A stretch of 64,000 nt of DNA from Desulfitibacter alkalitolerans DSM 16504 (lineage in GTDB: Bacteria > Bacillota > DSM-16504 > Desulfitibacterales > Desulfitibacteraceae). A program made the translations under genes and the position numbers. Position 1 is the first letter of the stretch, and every line of letters begins with the position of its first letter. The DNA is taken from NCBI RefSeq assembly GCF_000620305.1, contig NZ_KK211101.1, positions 186,001 to 250,000 on the forward strand, written 5' to 3'. Shown one piece after another: positions 32,627 to 44,400 of this stretch. The notes below the pieces were generated by a model. The model searched no databases. It was not told where the DNA came from and saw nothing but the letters and a program-made list of their open reading frames with translations.

Positions 32627-33980
32627 AGTATTTGCTATCAATGCTACTATTATTATTATAGTTTTTTTACTCATGGGAATAGTGGCCATTGAAAGAGTAT
32701 ATGACCATAATTTGAATAATATTTATAACCAGCTATTAAGCCAGAGTAATTTCTCACAGAGATATTTAATTCAATATTTAGAAGCTCGATCGTCTGATGC
32801 ACCTCAGTTGTTGATAGAGGAGAATAAAAACTCATTAGAAAGTGAACTAATGAGACAAGTTGGTTATCCGGTTGCAATTACTGGGCCAAATGAGTTTGGT
32901 TTAAGACCAGAGCAGAGAGAAGCATTAAAAGGTAACAGGGCTTATTTCATAAACACAGCCGATGACCAAAGGGTTTTCTCTTTCTCCTTTCCTATTATTT
33001 TTGATGAGCAAATATTAGGGTCAGTTACCTATCAATATTCATTATTTGAGCTAGATAAACTACGGCAAGATTTAATAGTAATCTTTTTAGTGCTCTTTAT
33101 CGCTGCCATTATTTTAGTCTTTGCTCTTAGCTACCTATTTTCATTCCGCTTGATAAATCCTTTAGAAAAGCTCCAATCGGCTGCTAAAGAGTTTGGTAAA
33201 GGTAACTTTGATAAAATAGAAAAAATAAAAACGGGAGATGAAGTAGAAAGTCTTGCTCTATCCTTTGAAAAAATGGGCCAGGATATCCAAACCATGATCC
33301 AAAACCTAGAAGAGGAGCAGGCAAAGCAAAAGAGATTCTACGATAGTGTCACTCATGAGATTAGAACTCCACTGACTAATATTATTGGTTATGCTGATCT
33401 AATCACCAGGATAAAAGATGATGCTGAGAAGGAAAAGAGCATTAAATATGTTCAGCAGGAAGGTAGTACCTTACTTAAAATGGTAGAAAACCTATTAGAA
33501 CTTTCTAAACTTAAACAATATGACCTTAAACTAACTAAAAAAGAAGAAAACTTAAAAGAGATAATAGAAAACGTCCTTGAAGCAATGGCACTTAGGATGA
33601 AAAAATTTAGTCTAACTACTGAAGCTGACTTAGCAGAGATTAAAGCAAAAGTAGACGGCGAGAAGATTAGACAGGTTTTAATTAACTTAATAGATAATGC
33701 CATCAAATACTCTGAAGGAGATAAATTGGAGCTTAAGCTGTGGCATGATGACTTAATTTATATTCAAATAAAGGACAAAGGTAAGGGGATATCTAAAGAT
33801 GACCTAGAGAATATAGTTGAGCCATTTTACCGGGTGGAAAAATCTCGCAGTAGGAAGCTAGGAGGGGCAGGCTTGGGCCTTTCTATCTGTCAAGAGATTA
33901 TTAGTAAACACGGTGGGGAGTTAACTATTGAAAGCGAATTAGGTGTGGGTACAACTGTTACAATTTGTTTACATCCTTGA
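32610..33980 (+). CDS. Sensor histidine kinase
   Basis: A 456-residue membrane kinase. First helix about 7-27, an extracytoplasmic sensor of about 125 residues, second helix about 155-180, a HAMP domain (SFRLINPLEKLQSAAKEFGKG), HisKA with the phosphorylated His in FYDSVTHEIRTPLTNIIGY, and HATPase_c with N box NLIDNAIKYS, DKGKGIS and GGAGLGLSIC. It should phosphorylate the regulator encoded just upstream. The signal is unknown; the following large lipoprotein gene may be a target. Confidence 0.95.
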   Translation: MKLRNKVFAINATIIIIVFLLMGIVAIERVYDHNLNNIYNQLLSQSNFSQRYLIQYLEARSSDAPQLLIEENKNSLESELMRQVGYPVAITGPNEFGLRPEQREALKGNRAYFINTADDQRVFSFSFPIIFDEQILGSVTYQYSLFELDKLRQDLIVIFLVLFIAAIILVFALSYLFSFRLINPLEKLQSAAKEFGKGNFDKIEKIKTGDEVESLALSFEKMGQDIQTMIQNLEEEQAKQKRFYDSVTHEIRTPLTNIIGYADLITRIKDDAEKEKSIKYVQQEGSTLLKMVENLLELSKLKQYDLKLTKKEENLKEIIENVLEAMALRMKKFSLTTEADLAEIKAKVDGEKIRQVLINLIDNAIKYSEGDKLELKLWHDDLIYIQIKDKGKGISKDDLENIVEPFYRVEKSRSRKLGGAGLGLSICQEIISKHGGELTIESELGVGTTVTICLHP

Positions 33981-34041
33981 AACATTATAGCAAAGTCATT
34001 TTATTAAACTATAGGTAACAAACATGAGGGGGACTTACAAA

Positions 34042-36093
34042 ATGCGGAAAATTATACTTTTAATTATGGTAGCTTTGCTATTAGTAACAATAGCAGGATG
34101 TAAAATACCACAAAACCAGCTAGTGGTAGTTGAAGAAAATGATGAAGTGACAGTTACAGATGATATGGAAAAGGTAATTGCAGAGTATATAGAAGAGCAA
34201 GTAGCTCATAAATCTCATAATGGTATATCTTTTTCAGCTCAAGAGTTTTATGGAACAGAACAAAAAAATGACGGCCAAATATATGTTTATCTATGGACCT
34301 ACTACCAGGAATATTACCTGGAAAATGGGGAATTAGCATCGGAATTAGGTGGTGGGTCTAGTTTGCCGCTGGTAATAGTATTAGAGGAAGATGACCATGG
34401 AGAGTTTAATGTTATAGAGCATCATAGACCACTAGACGGTTCCGAGTACGCATCTTCTATTCGCAAACTATTCCCGGAAAAGTACCATGATAGAATTTTT
34501 TCTAGAAATAATGTTCATGATTTAGAGCCATTAGTAAGGCAGAAGGCAGAAGCATATTTTAACATTAATATTAGTGAAGCATTAGGGAAAGCTGAAGAAT
34601 TATTAACTCAATCAGATAAGGTGGATATCACTGCAGCAGCATTTGATGGCAGTAAAAATATAAAATTTAGGCTTATGGTAGAAAAAGAACCATCAGAAGC
34701 CGAAGCGATTAATTTATTTAACCAAATATTAGATACTTTTGTTAGTTATACTAATCGACCGGGCTTTTGGAATTATTATAATGGTTATTTTGATATAAAG
34801 AGTTATGAAAGTGGTGTAATATACGAAGCAGAAAAAATGCCTGGTAAGAACTTAAAAATATATTATAAGGGGCAAAAAATTTATCAAGGAGCAGTAGTTG
34901 AAGTAGAAAAGATTTTAAAGGATTTAGGTTTTCAGTTTGATGAACTTCTTCATACTGAGGAAGTTGACAACGGATTTTTTGTGTTCTATGTAAGTGAAGG
35001 GAAGTTATCACATGGTTATCTGGAGCTAGAGGAAACACAGGAAGGGCATTGGCAAGTGATAACAGGTGGCGATTATATAAACTTACTAAGCGGCGGTTAT
35101 GCTACTGCTGTTTACGGGGAAGCACCAACATTTTTGACCTATGCAGTTGCAACTAATTCTGATGTTGAAAATTTATTAGTAGACAACGAACCAGCCACAC
35201 GGGTAAAAGCCAGTGAAGAAATTGAAGTTTGGTTTGCTATTACAGATCAACCTGCTCAAGAGACAGATATCGTAGCTCTAAATAAAGACGGAGATGAAGT
35301 ACCTTTAACTTCCTATGAACATATCCAGGTTTCTGAAGAAGATCAAAAAGTAGATGTAAATATAATGTTATGGGGCACCGGCAGTCAAACTGGTCTGTTA
35401 ACATTTACTATGAACAGATCTTATGAAAATGAGACTGGATCTCCCCTATACTTTGAGGAAACAATTATTCTACCAGGCTATAGGATATTTAGGGAGGATG
35501 TACCACCTAGTGATATCCTCTCTGTATCAGAAAACTTAAATATCGAAAGAACTGGAAATGGTTATAAAGTATCAGGAAAAATTGAGCCCTTTGAAACCCA
35601 GTCCATAACTTTATTGCACCAATATGACAGTTCCCTTGTAGGAGGAGCAAAAGGTAAAACTGGCTGGTATTTTGGCCAAAATATTGATTTATATAATTAT
35701 GGTGAAAACACAAGGCTTAATTCTATCAATGTTAATTTCAAATTTCCTCCAGGAACCACAGATTTGAGTAATAAACTGCATTTAGCTGTATGGGATAAAG
35801 GTACTGTAGCTGCAATTGAACCTCATATTGATAAAGAATTCTTAAGCATTTCTTGGATATTAGAGGATAAAAAAGTTCCCATGCGTGCTGGGGGAGATGC
35901 GGTTAATGAAGAAATGAATTTAGCAGGTATAGAATTTGCCTCAGTTGGTATGAATTACTCAGTAAGAGTTAACTCTCTTCCACATTACCTAACTTATTTG
36001 GCTATTGGGCTAGGTTTAGCAGCGTTAGCATATAGCTACCTGCTTTCTAGAAGGATTAAGAAAATGCAAAGTGATGATAAAGCACGAAGCTAG
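34042..36093 (+). CDS. Large membrane-attached lipoprotein of unknown function
   Basis: A 683-residue protein. The lipobox TIAGC (Cys20) follows a hydrophobic signal, and a C-terminal helix (YLTYLAIGLGLAALAYSYLL, about 655-675) with a basic RRIKK tail gives a second anchor, so the bulk lies outside the membrane between two attachments. I use ATG 34,042, which has AGGGGG upstream. No domain recognised in the acidic middle. It follows the two-component genes by 60 bp and might be controlled by them. Confidence 0.75.
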   Translation: MRKIILLIMVALLLVTIAGCKIPQNQLVVVEENDEVTVTDDMEKVIAEYIEEQVAHKSHNGISFSAQEFYGTEQKNDGQIYVYLWTYYQEYYLENGELASELGGGSSLPLVIVLEEDDHGEFNVIEHHRPLDGSEYASSIRKLFPEKYHDRIFSRNNVHDLEPLVRQKAEAYFNINISEALGKAEELLTQSDKVDITAAAFDGSKNIKFRLMVEKEPSEAEAINLFNQILDTFVSYTNRPGFWNYYNGYFDIKSYESGVIYEAEKMPGKNLKIYYKGQKIYQGAVVEVEKILKDLGFQFDELLHTEEVDNGFFVFYVSEGKLSHGYLELEETQEGHWQVITGGDYINLLSGGYATAVYGEAPTFLTYAVATNSDVENLLVDNEPATRVKASEEIEVWFAITDQPAQETDIVALNKDGDEVPLTSYEHIQVSEEDQKVDVNIMLWGTGSQTGLLTFTMNRSYENETGSPLYFEETIILPGYRIFREDVPPSDILSVSENLNIERTGNGYKVSGKIEPFETQSITLLHQYDSSLVGGAKGKTGWYFGQNIDLYNYGENTRLNSINVNFKFPPGTTDLSNKLHLAVWDKGTVAAIEPHIDKEFLSISWILEDKKVPMRAGGDAVNEEMNLAGIEFASVGMNYSVRVNSLPHYLTYLAIGLGLAALAYSYLLSRRIKKMQSDDKARS

Positions 36094-36119
36094 TTTACAG
36101 CAGATGCAGTACAGTAACT

Positions 36120-36590
36120 GTGGATAGCAAATTGGACAAAACCATTATTTATTACAATGAAAATGGCCTAGAGTATTATAAGAGAACTATAGGAGTTAAA
36201 ATGCATCACCTGTATCAGCTATTTTTGATTTTGCTTCCTAGAGGAGGCAAAATTTTAGATGCAGGTTGTGGCTCCGGTAGGGATTCCTGTATTTCATAAA
36301 TAGAGGTTAATATGGTAACCTCAATGGATGCCTCACAGACAATGGTCAAGCTGTGTCAGAAATTAACTGGACAGGCGTGTCTAAACCTCAGATTCCATGA
36401 CATGGACTTTACAGAAGAGTTTGATGGCATATGGGCATGTGCATCATTGCTGCACGTGCCTCGAAGCGATATCAATGAAATTATTTTAAAGCTTATAAAT
36501 GCAGTAAATAGACAGGGCGAAGTTAGAGAATGTGTTAAAGACTATGGGATGGTTATAGTAGATGAAGCTGTTATACTTGGACTAAATTAG
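36120..36590 (+). pseudogene. Decayed class I SAM methyltransferase
   Basis: A frame from GTG 36,120 reads MDSKLDKTIIYYNENGLEYY... KILDAGCGSGRDS and stops; after a break near 36,297 a second frame continues MVTSMDASQTMVKLCQKLTGQ... FDGIWACASLLHVPRSDINEII. Both blocks belong to one methyltransferase with the SAM motif DAGCGSGRDS. The last 25 residues no longer match the family, so the 3' end may have been replaced close to the ICE boundary. Confidence 0.75.
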
Positions 36591-36637
36591 AAAACCTTTT
36601 AAACACAAGGGTTTCACTGATTTAGTCCAATTTTTTT
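36577..36637 (+). terminator. Terminator upstream of the ICE genes
   Basis: TTGGACTAAAT (36,577-36,587) and ATTTAGTCCAA (36,620-36,630) form a perfect 11-bp stem with an inner AAACC/GGTTT pairing, then seven Ts. Confidence 0.7.
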
Positions 36638-36685
36638 ATGCCGAAAAAGGCAAATAACAGCAGTTTTGAGGAGGTTAAGATACGA

Positions 36686-37480
36686 ATGTGTAAAATTATA
36701 GCGGTGGCGAACCAAAAAGGTGGTGTCGCCAAAACAACCAGTGTCCGAAACATGGCATATTCTCTTGGAGAACTTGGTAAGCGGGTATTGGCAGTGGACT
36801 TTGACCCGCAGGCCAATTTGACAGCATCTTTTGTGGACAACAGCACTTCTGTTCATACAACAATTGCAGAAGTTATGAATAAGGCTATGGATGAAGAAGA
36901 ACTACCAAATAAGGCAGAGTACATTCATTCTCACGGCAAAGTAGATTTTATTCCGAGCAGTATTCATTTATCTGTTGTTGAAGCTAACCTGCGTATGGAA
37001 ATGGGAAGTGAAAAATTGCTCTCTAATATCCTGGAACCATTGCGCAGCAATTATGATTTTATCCTCATTGATACGAATCCCTCGTTGGGTCCATTGACCA
37101 TTAATGCACTATCAGCTGCCGACAGCGTAATTATTCCGATTAATCCTGAATATTACGCAACAATGGGACTTACAGACTTAACGAAAACCATTTTAAAAAT
37201 CAGAAAGAGAATTAACCCCGGAATTCAGTTTGAAGGAATCTTGATGACGATGTGCGATATGCAAACCAATCTTCATAAGGAAGTTTGTGCTGAAGTTACA
37301 GAAGCCTATGGTAACGGGATGAAAATTTTTAAAGTGCATATTCCTCGCTCTATCCGGGTTGGTGAAGCAAATCGTTACGGTATGAGTGTCATAGACTTTG
37401 ATAGGAAGTCAAAGGCGGGGCTTGCATACGGTGAAGTTGCAAAGGAGTTGATAGCAAATGGTAACAAGACCAACAGCTAA
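36686..37480 (+). CDS. ParA-family ATPase
   Basis: A 264-residue partition ATPase. The deviant Walker A motif is NQKGGVAKTT (about 8-17), followed by AVDFDPQANLTASF and ILIDTNPSLGPLT (Walker B region). The ATG at 36,686 has GAGGAGGT upstream. It overlaps the ParB gene by 23 nt, so the two are coupled. In ICEs this pair stabilises the excised circular form. Confidence 0.92.
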   Translation: MCKIIAVANQKGGVAKTTSVRNMAYSLGELGKRVLAVDFDPQANLTASFVDNSTSVHTTIAEVMNKAMDEEELPNKAEYIHSHGKVDFIPSSIHLSVVEANLRMEMGSEKLLSNILEPLRSNYDFILIDTNPSLGPLTINALSAADSVIIPINPEYYATMGLTDLTKTILKIRKRINPGIQFEGILMTMCDMQTNLHKEVCAEVTEAYGNGMKIFKVHIPRSIRVGEANRYGMSVIDFDRKSKAGLAYGEVAKELIANGNKTNS

Positions 37481-38492
37481 GAAGGTAAAATCTCTTGATG
37501 AATTATTGCAGGCTGCTGAACCAGCATCAATGCTATCTAAATCAGAAAAAAATTGGATTTTGATGATACCTTTTGATAAAATCAGGCCATATAAAAATCA
37601 CCCATTTCGTTTATATAGTGATGAGCGATTGGATGACTTGGTAGAGAGCATTAAATCAAATGGTATTTTGATGCCGATGATCGTAAGAAGGATTGAATCT
37701 GACGAAAACGGCCATGAATACGAGATGCTTGCCGGTCATAACCGAATGAACGGAGCAAAACTGGCAGGACTTACAGAAGGCCCTTGTATTGTAAAGGACA
37801 GCTTGTCTGATGAAGAAGCCCTCATGTATGTGGTAGAAACAAATGTAATTCAGCGCTCCTTTACAGATATGCTGCCGTCGGAAAAAGCGGCCGTGCTTGC
37901 TCTCAGGCACTCTAAAATGTTTTCACAGGGCAAAAGAAATGACATCATCAACGAGTTAATAAGGCTCGAAAACCCTGAATATAAAGGGAGTGATGAAACT
38001 TGTTCCCCAGTGGGGAACAAGTTAAAATCTCTTGATAAAGTAGGGATTGAATATGGACTTTCAAGAAATACTGTTGCTCGTTTGTTAAGAGTTGATAAAC
38101 TGATTGCCGACTTAAAGCGCCGGGTTGACTGCGATGAAATTTCCCTGCGATGTGCGGTTGATCTTTCTTATCTTGCTGAGACGGAACAAGAAGAAGTTGA
38201 AAAGGTTCTTTCGGAAAACGAGTTCAAAGTGGATATGAAAAAGACTGAAATGCTTAGGAGCTATTCAGTAAACAGCAAACTTAACGAGAAAACCACATAT
38301 CAAATTATATCAGGTGAGATAAATAGAAAACCAAAATCATTATCAGCTCCACCAATTAAAATCAAGCATAAGGTTTACTCCAGGTTTTTTTCACCTGATA
38401 CCAAGGCAAGTGAAATTGAAAAGGTGGTGGAAGAAGCGCTTGAACTATATTTCCAAACCCACCCTGACAGAAAGGAGGCTAACACTGCTTGA
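37458..38492 (+). CDS. ParB/RepB-family DNA-binding protein
   Basis: A 344-residue protein. The ParB/sulfiredoxin-like domain (about 30-120) contains LVESIKSNGILMPMIVRR and the GHxR box as AGHNRMNGAK; the central HTH is IEYGLSRNTVARLLRVDKL. It overlaps ParA upstream and the helicase gene downstream by 4 nt. It should bind centromere-like sites on the ICE; I did not identify parS-like repeats. Confidence 0.9.
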   Translation: MVTRPTAKKVKSLDELLQAAEPASMLSKSEKNWILMIPFDKIRPYKNHPFRLYSDERLDDLVESIKSNGILMPMIVRRIESDENGHEYEMLAGHNRMNGAKLAGLTEGPCIVKDSLSDEEALMYVVETNVIQRSFTDMLPSEKAAVLALRHSKMFSQGKRNDIINELIRLENPEYKGSDETCSPVGNKLKSLDKVGIEYGLSRNTVARLLRVDKLIADLKRRVDCDEISLRCAVDLSYLAETEQEEVEKVLSENEFKVDMKKTEMLRSYSVNSKLNEKTTYQIISGEINRKPKSLSAPPIKIKHKVYSRFFSPDTKASEIEKVVEEALELYFQTHPDRKEANTA

Positions 38493-41400
38493 GAAAAGAT
38501 GAAAGGTTAAAAACGATCTATGAGACAATCGCTCCCCATATTACCCGGAGCGAGATTGCCTGGCGAGATTACCTTAAGTTTGCATCTAAATTCTTCAAAT
38601 ACAGTTTTGATAATGCACTGCTTGTATATGCTCAAAACCCAAATGTTACTATGCTTGCACCTACGGCAGTTTGGAATAAGGTTGGACGATATGTCAACAA
38701 AGGTGCAACAGGTATTGCAGTTTGCGAATATGAAAACGCAAGACTTACTATCAAGCACTTGTTTGATGTTTCACAGACCAATGGCAGAGATGCGATTGCA
38801 ACAAGCTGGCAGCTTGATGAAGATATGAAGAAGCGTATTGAGCTGCGTCTTTCATATGGGCATAACATAAAGACATCAGGTTTTGCAGACTGTCTTCGCC
38901 AAATCTCTTATGAAGCTGTTATGGAAAACCTGGACACTTACCTGCAAAACTTTCAGAATGACTTTGGAAATCACCTGTTTGAAGACCTTCCGCATGACGG
39001 GCTGGAAATGCAGCTTCAAGAACTTATCAGCGACAGTGTTTCATATTTTGTAGGGAAAAGATGCGGATTAACTGATGAAGAAATGGAATTAGGATACGGA
39101 ATGGCTACCATTGCTCACTTTAATACCATTCCTTTAATTGCAAAACTTGGCCATACTGTCACCGATATTTCCAAAGGAATCTTGATTGAAATTGAGCGGA
39201 ACATAAAAATCATCGAGAAAGAAAGGAGAGCAGAAAATGAGCAAAATAGACGTGAGTTACACAGAGATAGACGGAGTGAATATTCCCAATATCCAAATCT
39301 CGAACAACAGCGAGGACGACAGGCCACTGGGGAAATACGGCAGGATGGCAATGGAGTATCTCAAAGAACAAAATCCACAGCGATATATGATTTTGAAAAT
39401 GGATGGCACTTTGATGGCGACCATGCACTGGGTACAAGAGAAAGCAGTGGAGAAAATAGAGCACATCACACAACAGATGTTAAAGTCCGATCCGATGCCG
39501 AACACCGAGGACATCATGGAGAAAACCAGACATATGAACAGCCTGAGATCAGCAGCAGAGGAAATCGTTCTGAACGAACTGATTTACAAAGTGAGATAAG
39601 CAGTGAACCTTATATTCCAAATGTGGAGCTATCCGAAAAGAATGAGTCATTAACGGATGGCTCTTTTTTTATGCCCGAAAATGATCCCATCGGAGATTAT
39701 AATATCCCTGATGAACTCCAAGAAATGAAGGGAACTGATGAGCCGAAGATAAAGGAAAAACTATTGAAAGTTTTGGTAGTAGAACATGACAAAACGCCTT
39801 ATATTACTGAAATCCATAATGGATATAAGGAGCTTCAAAAACAAGTCGGAGGTACTTTTACTACTATTGAAATTACAGAAGGTATTGATGCGATATGTGC
39901 TGATGACGTGGACTTTGACAGCACTTCTATTAACCGCATTGTTAATGGACAGCCGATTTTTGGAACATTTTTGGTTGCAAGAGTGAATTATAACACAGGT
40001 GAATATGTTTCTTTAACCGATGCGGATATCGATAAGTATTTTAAGCAATTTGAAGCTCCATTGATTGAAATTACTAATCTACTGCAAGAATTCGAGGATG
40101 TAAAAATAAGGCAAGAGGAAAAGGCAAGCGAGCCAAACTTTCAGGAAATAGGCTTTTATAGAATGATGCCGGTAGGTCAAGTATCTCTACCTACAGCTAA
40201 AACAGCAATTCAGGATAACCCCATCTATTCTCAAATTGAAGATATTTCAAAAGCTCATAAAGTTGAAACCATTGAAGCAGAGCCAATGCAGAGTAAACAA
40301 ATGAACCTGTTTGACGTGACACCTAAAAGCCTTGAGGAGCAGCTTATTGAAATTGTGCTTCTTGAAGGTAGTGTAATGCAAGATGGTAAGAAGCGGATAT
40401 ATGATTTTGCAAAGACTAATCCGACAGGCTCAGCATTTAGTGCGTTTTTGAAAGCCGAATATGGGGTTGGAGGTCATTCTGTAAATAAACAAGGGATTGG
40501 ATTTGAAAACCACAACAGCACTGGTATTGAATTTGACTGGGCCGATGAAAACGGAGAAAAGCATAAAACCAATATAACATGGCTGAGAGCTGCTATAGTT
40601 ATCCGAAAACTGATTGATGAAGGACGGTATTTGGATTTACAGGAAGTAAATATAGACCAAGATGAAAAGTTTAACTCGCTTAAAAACGAGCTTGAAGAAG
40701 TAAAGGCTGAGTTGATTGAGATTGAGAAGAAGTGGGAATCGGGAGCAATTTTTTCTTACAAACAGTCGGAGTATTGGCAGGACCTTGAAGACTTGAAAGA
40801 TGAACTTGAAAAGGAACTGGCAGAAATAGAACAATACCATACACCGGATGAAAAGGATTCGGAAGAAAAAGAAAGCAAACCGCAGGAGCAAACGGCTAAG
40901 GATATTCCCTTATCTGTCGAAGCAAAGTCTGGACAGTCCCGTCATACCAAGTTGAATTTCCGTTATTCCGAGGATTATAACCTATATCCAAACGGAGCAA
41001 AAACCAAATATAAAAATAACATTGAAGCAATCAAACTCTTAAAGCGGATTGAAAGTGAAAAACGCCTTGCCAATCCCGAAGAACAGATTATCCTTGCACG
41101 TTATGTGGGATGGGGTGGCCTCGCCAATGCCTTTTCTGATACAGCATCAGGATGGGAAAATGAGTATCAGGAATTAAAAGTTTTACTTGATGAAAAAGAA
41201 TATGAGGATGCCAGAAATTCTACTATTACAGCTTATTATACTGAGCCGGAACTAATAAAACGCATCTATAATGCCATTGAGAAGTTCGGTTTTAAAGGCG
41301 GCAGGGACAGAAAGATTCTTGACCCTGCGATGGGAACGGGAAACTTCTTCTCCGTTCTTCCCGATGCAATTGCTGACACACCCCTTTACGGTGTTGAGAT

Positions 41401-44400
41401 TGACAGCATCACAGGGCGAATTGCAAAGCAACTTTATCAAAAAGCCAACGTTTATGTACAGGGATATGAAACCACAAACTTTGAGGATAATTCTTTTGAT
41501 GTGATTCTTGGCAATATTCCATTCAATAATATAAAGCTGTACGACAAGAGATATGCTGATGAGGATTTTCTGGTTCACGACTATTTTATTGCCAAATCCC
41601 TGGACCTTGTAAAACCGGGCGGTATCATTGGTTTCATCACAAGTAAAGGAACAATGGACAAAAGAGATACTGCGGTAAGGGAATATATAGCACAAAGAGC
41701 CGATCTGGTTGGTGCTATCCGGCTACCGAACAATGCATTTAAAGCACTTGCGGGGACGGAAGTTACGGCAGATATTTTATTTTTTCAAAAGCTTGACCGC
41801 CCAAGAAAAGTTGATAATTATTCATTGCCGGACTGGGTTTTTACCAATACGAGAAAAACAGACTACATCAACCTAAATCAATATTTTCATGAGCACCCTG
41901 ATATGGTTTTAGGTGAAATGAGGCACAGCAGGAATATGTATGGAAATGAGGAGGGTACAGCCTGTATTGCACCGGAAGGGCAAGATTTATATGCAGAACT
42001 TGACAAGGCTATTAATAAGCTCCACGCAACCTTTACCGCAGAAGCTGATAAACCGTTAGAAGCCGCTGAGGAAGAATCAGTGAATGAAGTAACTGAACTG
42101 GATGCTCCTAAAGGAACTAAAAACTATACCTATGTGGTGCTGGATGAAAAAATATATTATTGTGAGCATAACAAGTTGATACCACAGGATTATACAGGGA
42201 AACGAGCCGAAAGGATTAAAGGGCTTTGTGAAATCAGAGGTGCGCTTTTAAATGTCATTGCTGTACAGACAAGGGATTACAAGCCTGATGAACTTCAAAA
42301 AGCGCAGAAAAAACTTAACAGCGTATATGATAGGTTCGTTGACCGATGTGGGTTTATCAATGACAAATCCAATATTGCAGTATTTTCGGATGACGACCAA
42401 TTTCCGCTCTTACGTTCTATTGAGGATCAGAGCGAGGATAAACAGTCATGGGTTAAAGCACCAATATTTTATAAAGCAACAATCAAATCATACCGTTTGC
42501 CGGACAGAGCGGAAACAGCAAAGGAAGCACTTGAAATCAGCCTTAATGTTAAAATGAAAATAGACTTGCCGTATATGGCAAACCTGACCGGTAAAACCGC
42601 AGATGAGCTGATTGATGAACTTGGAGACAGAATCTATTTAAATCCACAGAAATACTACGGCAACTATTACGAAGGCTGGGAACTGAATGAAGAATACTTA
42701 AGCGGACAGGTCAAAGATAAGCTGCTATATGCAAAAATAAAAGCAGAAGAATATCCGGACCTTTTCACACGAAATGTAGAGGCTTTAGAAGCAGTGCAGC
42801 CTCCAAGGCTGCTGCCCGGGGATATAGATTTTCGCATTGGTTCTCCCTGGATACCGATTGAATATTACCGCCAGTTTATGCATGAAACCTTTGGAACTCC
42901 TTATAATCTAAGAGATGTTATTGACATTGATTATATGGAGTACACCACCCAGTGGCGCGTTTTGAACAAAACAAGGGACGCCAGTTCTGTTAAGGTTAAT
43001 AAGACCTATGGAACAAGCAGAGTAAATGCCTATCAGATTTTTGAGGACTGCTTGAACTTACAAAGTACAACAGTGCGTGACCCTGTACCTTATGTGGATG
43101 CAAACGGGAAAGATCAAGTAAAATATGTTGTCAATGCCAATGAAACCATGATCGCAAGAGCTAAACAAAATCAAATTAAAGAAACTTTTGGAGCATGGCT
43201 GTTCAGTGACAAAGACAGGGCTGAGGTGCTTCTTAATATTTATAATGAAAGGTTTAATACCATCAGACCTCGTGTGTATGACGGTTCTCACTTGATATTC
43301 CCCGGTATGAGTGATGAGGTAAAATTACGACCGCACCAAAGGAATTTTGCAGCGAGGGTTATTTATTCAGGTACAGGTTTGGCAGGACATGTGGTTGGTG
43401 CAGGGAAAACCGCAGCCCTTATTGCATCAGGGATGTATCTGAAAAGCATTGGAGCCATTAAAAAACCGATATATGTTGTTCCTAATCATTTAACAGAGCA
43501 ATGGGCAAAAGAGTTCTACCGTTTCTTTCCGCAAGCCAATATTTTAGTGACAACCAAAAAGGATTTTGATAAAGCCAACCGCAACAAGTTTGTTTCCAGA
43601 ATCGCAATGGGTGATTACGATGCCATTATAATCGGTCACAGTCAATTTGAACGTATTCCCATCTCAAAAGAGCGCCAGGAAAAGCAATTGAATGAAGAAA
43701 TTAACCAACTATCTTACATTATCAAGAAAATGCGTGATGAAAAGGGCGACAATTGGTCAATCAAACAAATGGTCATCTTTCAAAACAACCTCAAAAACAG
43801 GCTGACAAAGCTTGCTGCTGAGGAAAAGAAGGATGACCTTTTAACTTTTGAACAGCTTGGTGTAGATTACATGTTTGTAGACGAAGCCCATGTTTACAAA
43901 AATTGTTTCAGCTATACAAAAATGAGGAACGTTGCCGGTATCGGTAAATCGGCAAGCCAAAGGGCTACCGATATGCTTTTAAAGTGCCAGTATTTACAAG
44001 AAATTAATAATGGGAAAGGTGTGGTATTTGCCACAGGGACACCTATTTCCAACAGTATGAGCGAGATGTATGTCATGCAGAGATACTTGCAGCCGCAGAC
44101 GCTTCAAAAAATGGGCTTAAACTACTTTGACAGCTGGGCTGCCACCTTCGGTGAAGTAGTGTCTTCTTTGGAAATAACACCGGAAGGTTCCGGCTATCGC
44201 ATGAGAAACCGTTTTGCAAAATTTCACAACTTGCCTGAACTCATGAATATGTTTCAACTCGTAGCTGATATTCAGACTGCCGATATGCTGAATCTCCCGA
44301 CTCCAGATATTGAGGGTGGTAAAGCAGCCATTATCGCAACAGAAGCCACACCATTTCAAAAAATGCTGATGGATACCTTTGTTGAGCGAGCTGATAAAAT

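Noticed and set aside
38520-38828. A second overprinted gene (102 codons) near the start of the helicase gene
   Set aside because: No good ribosome binding site and no recognisable protein pattern, in contrast to tnpV; treated as a shadow frame.
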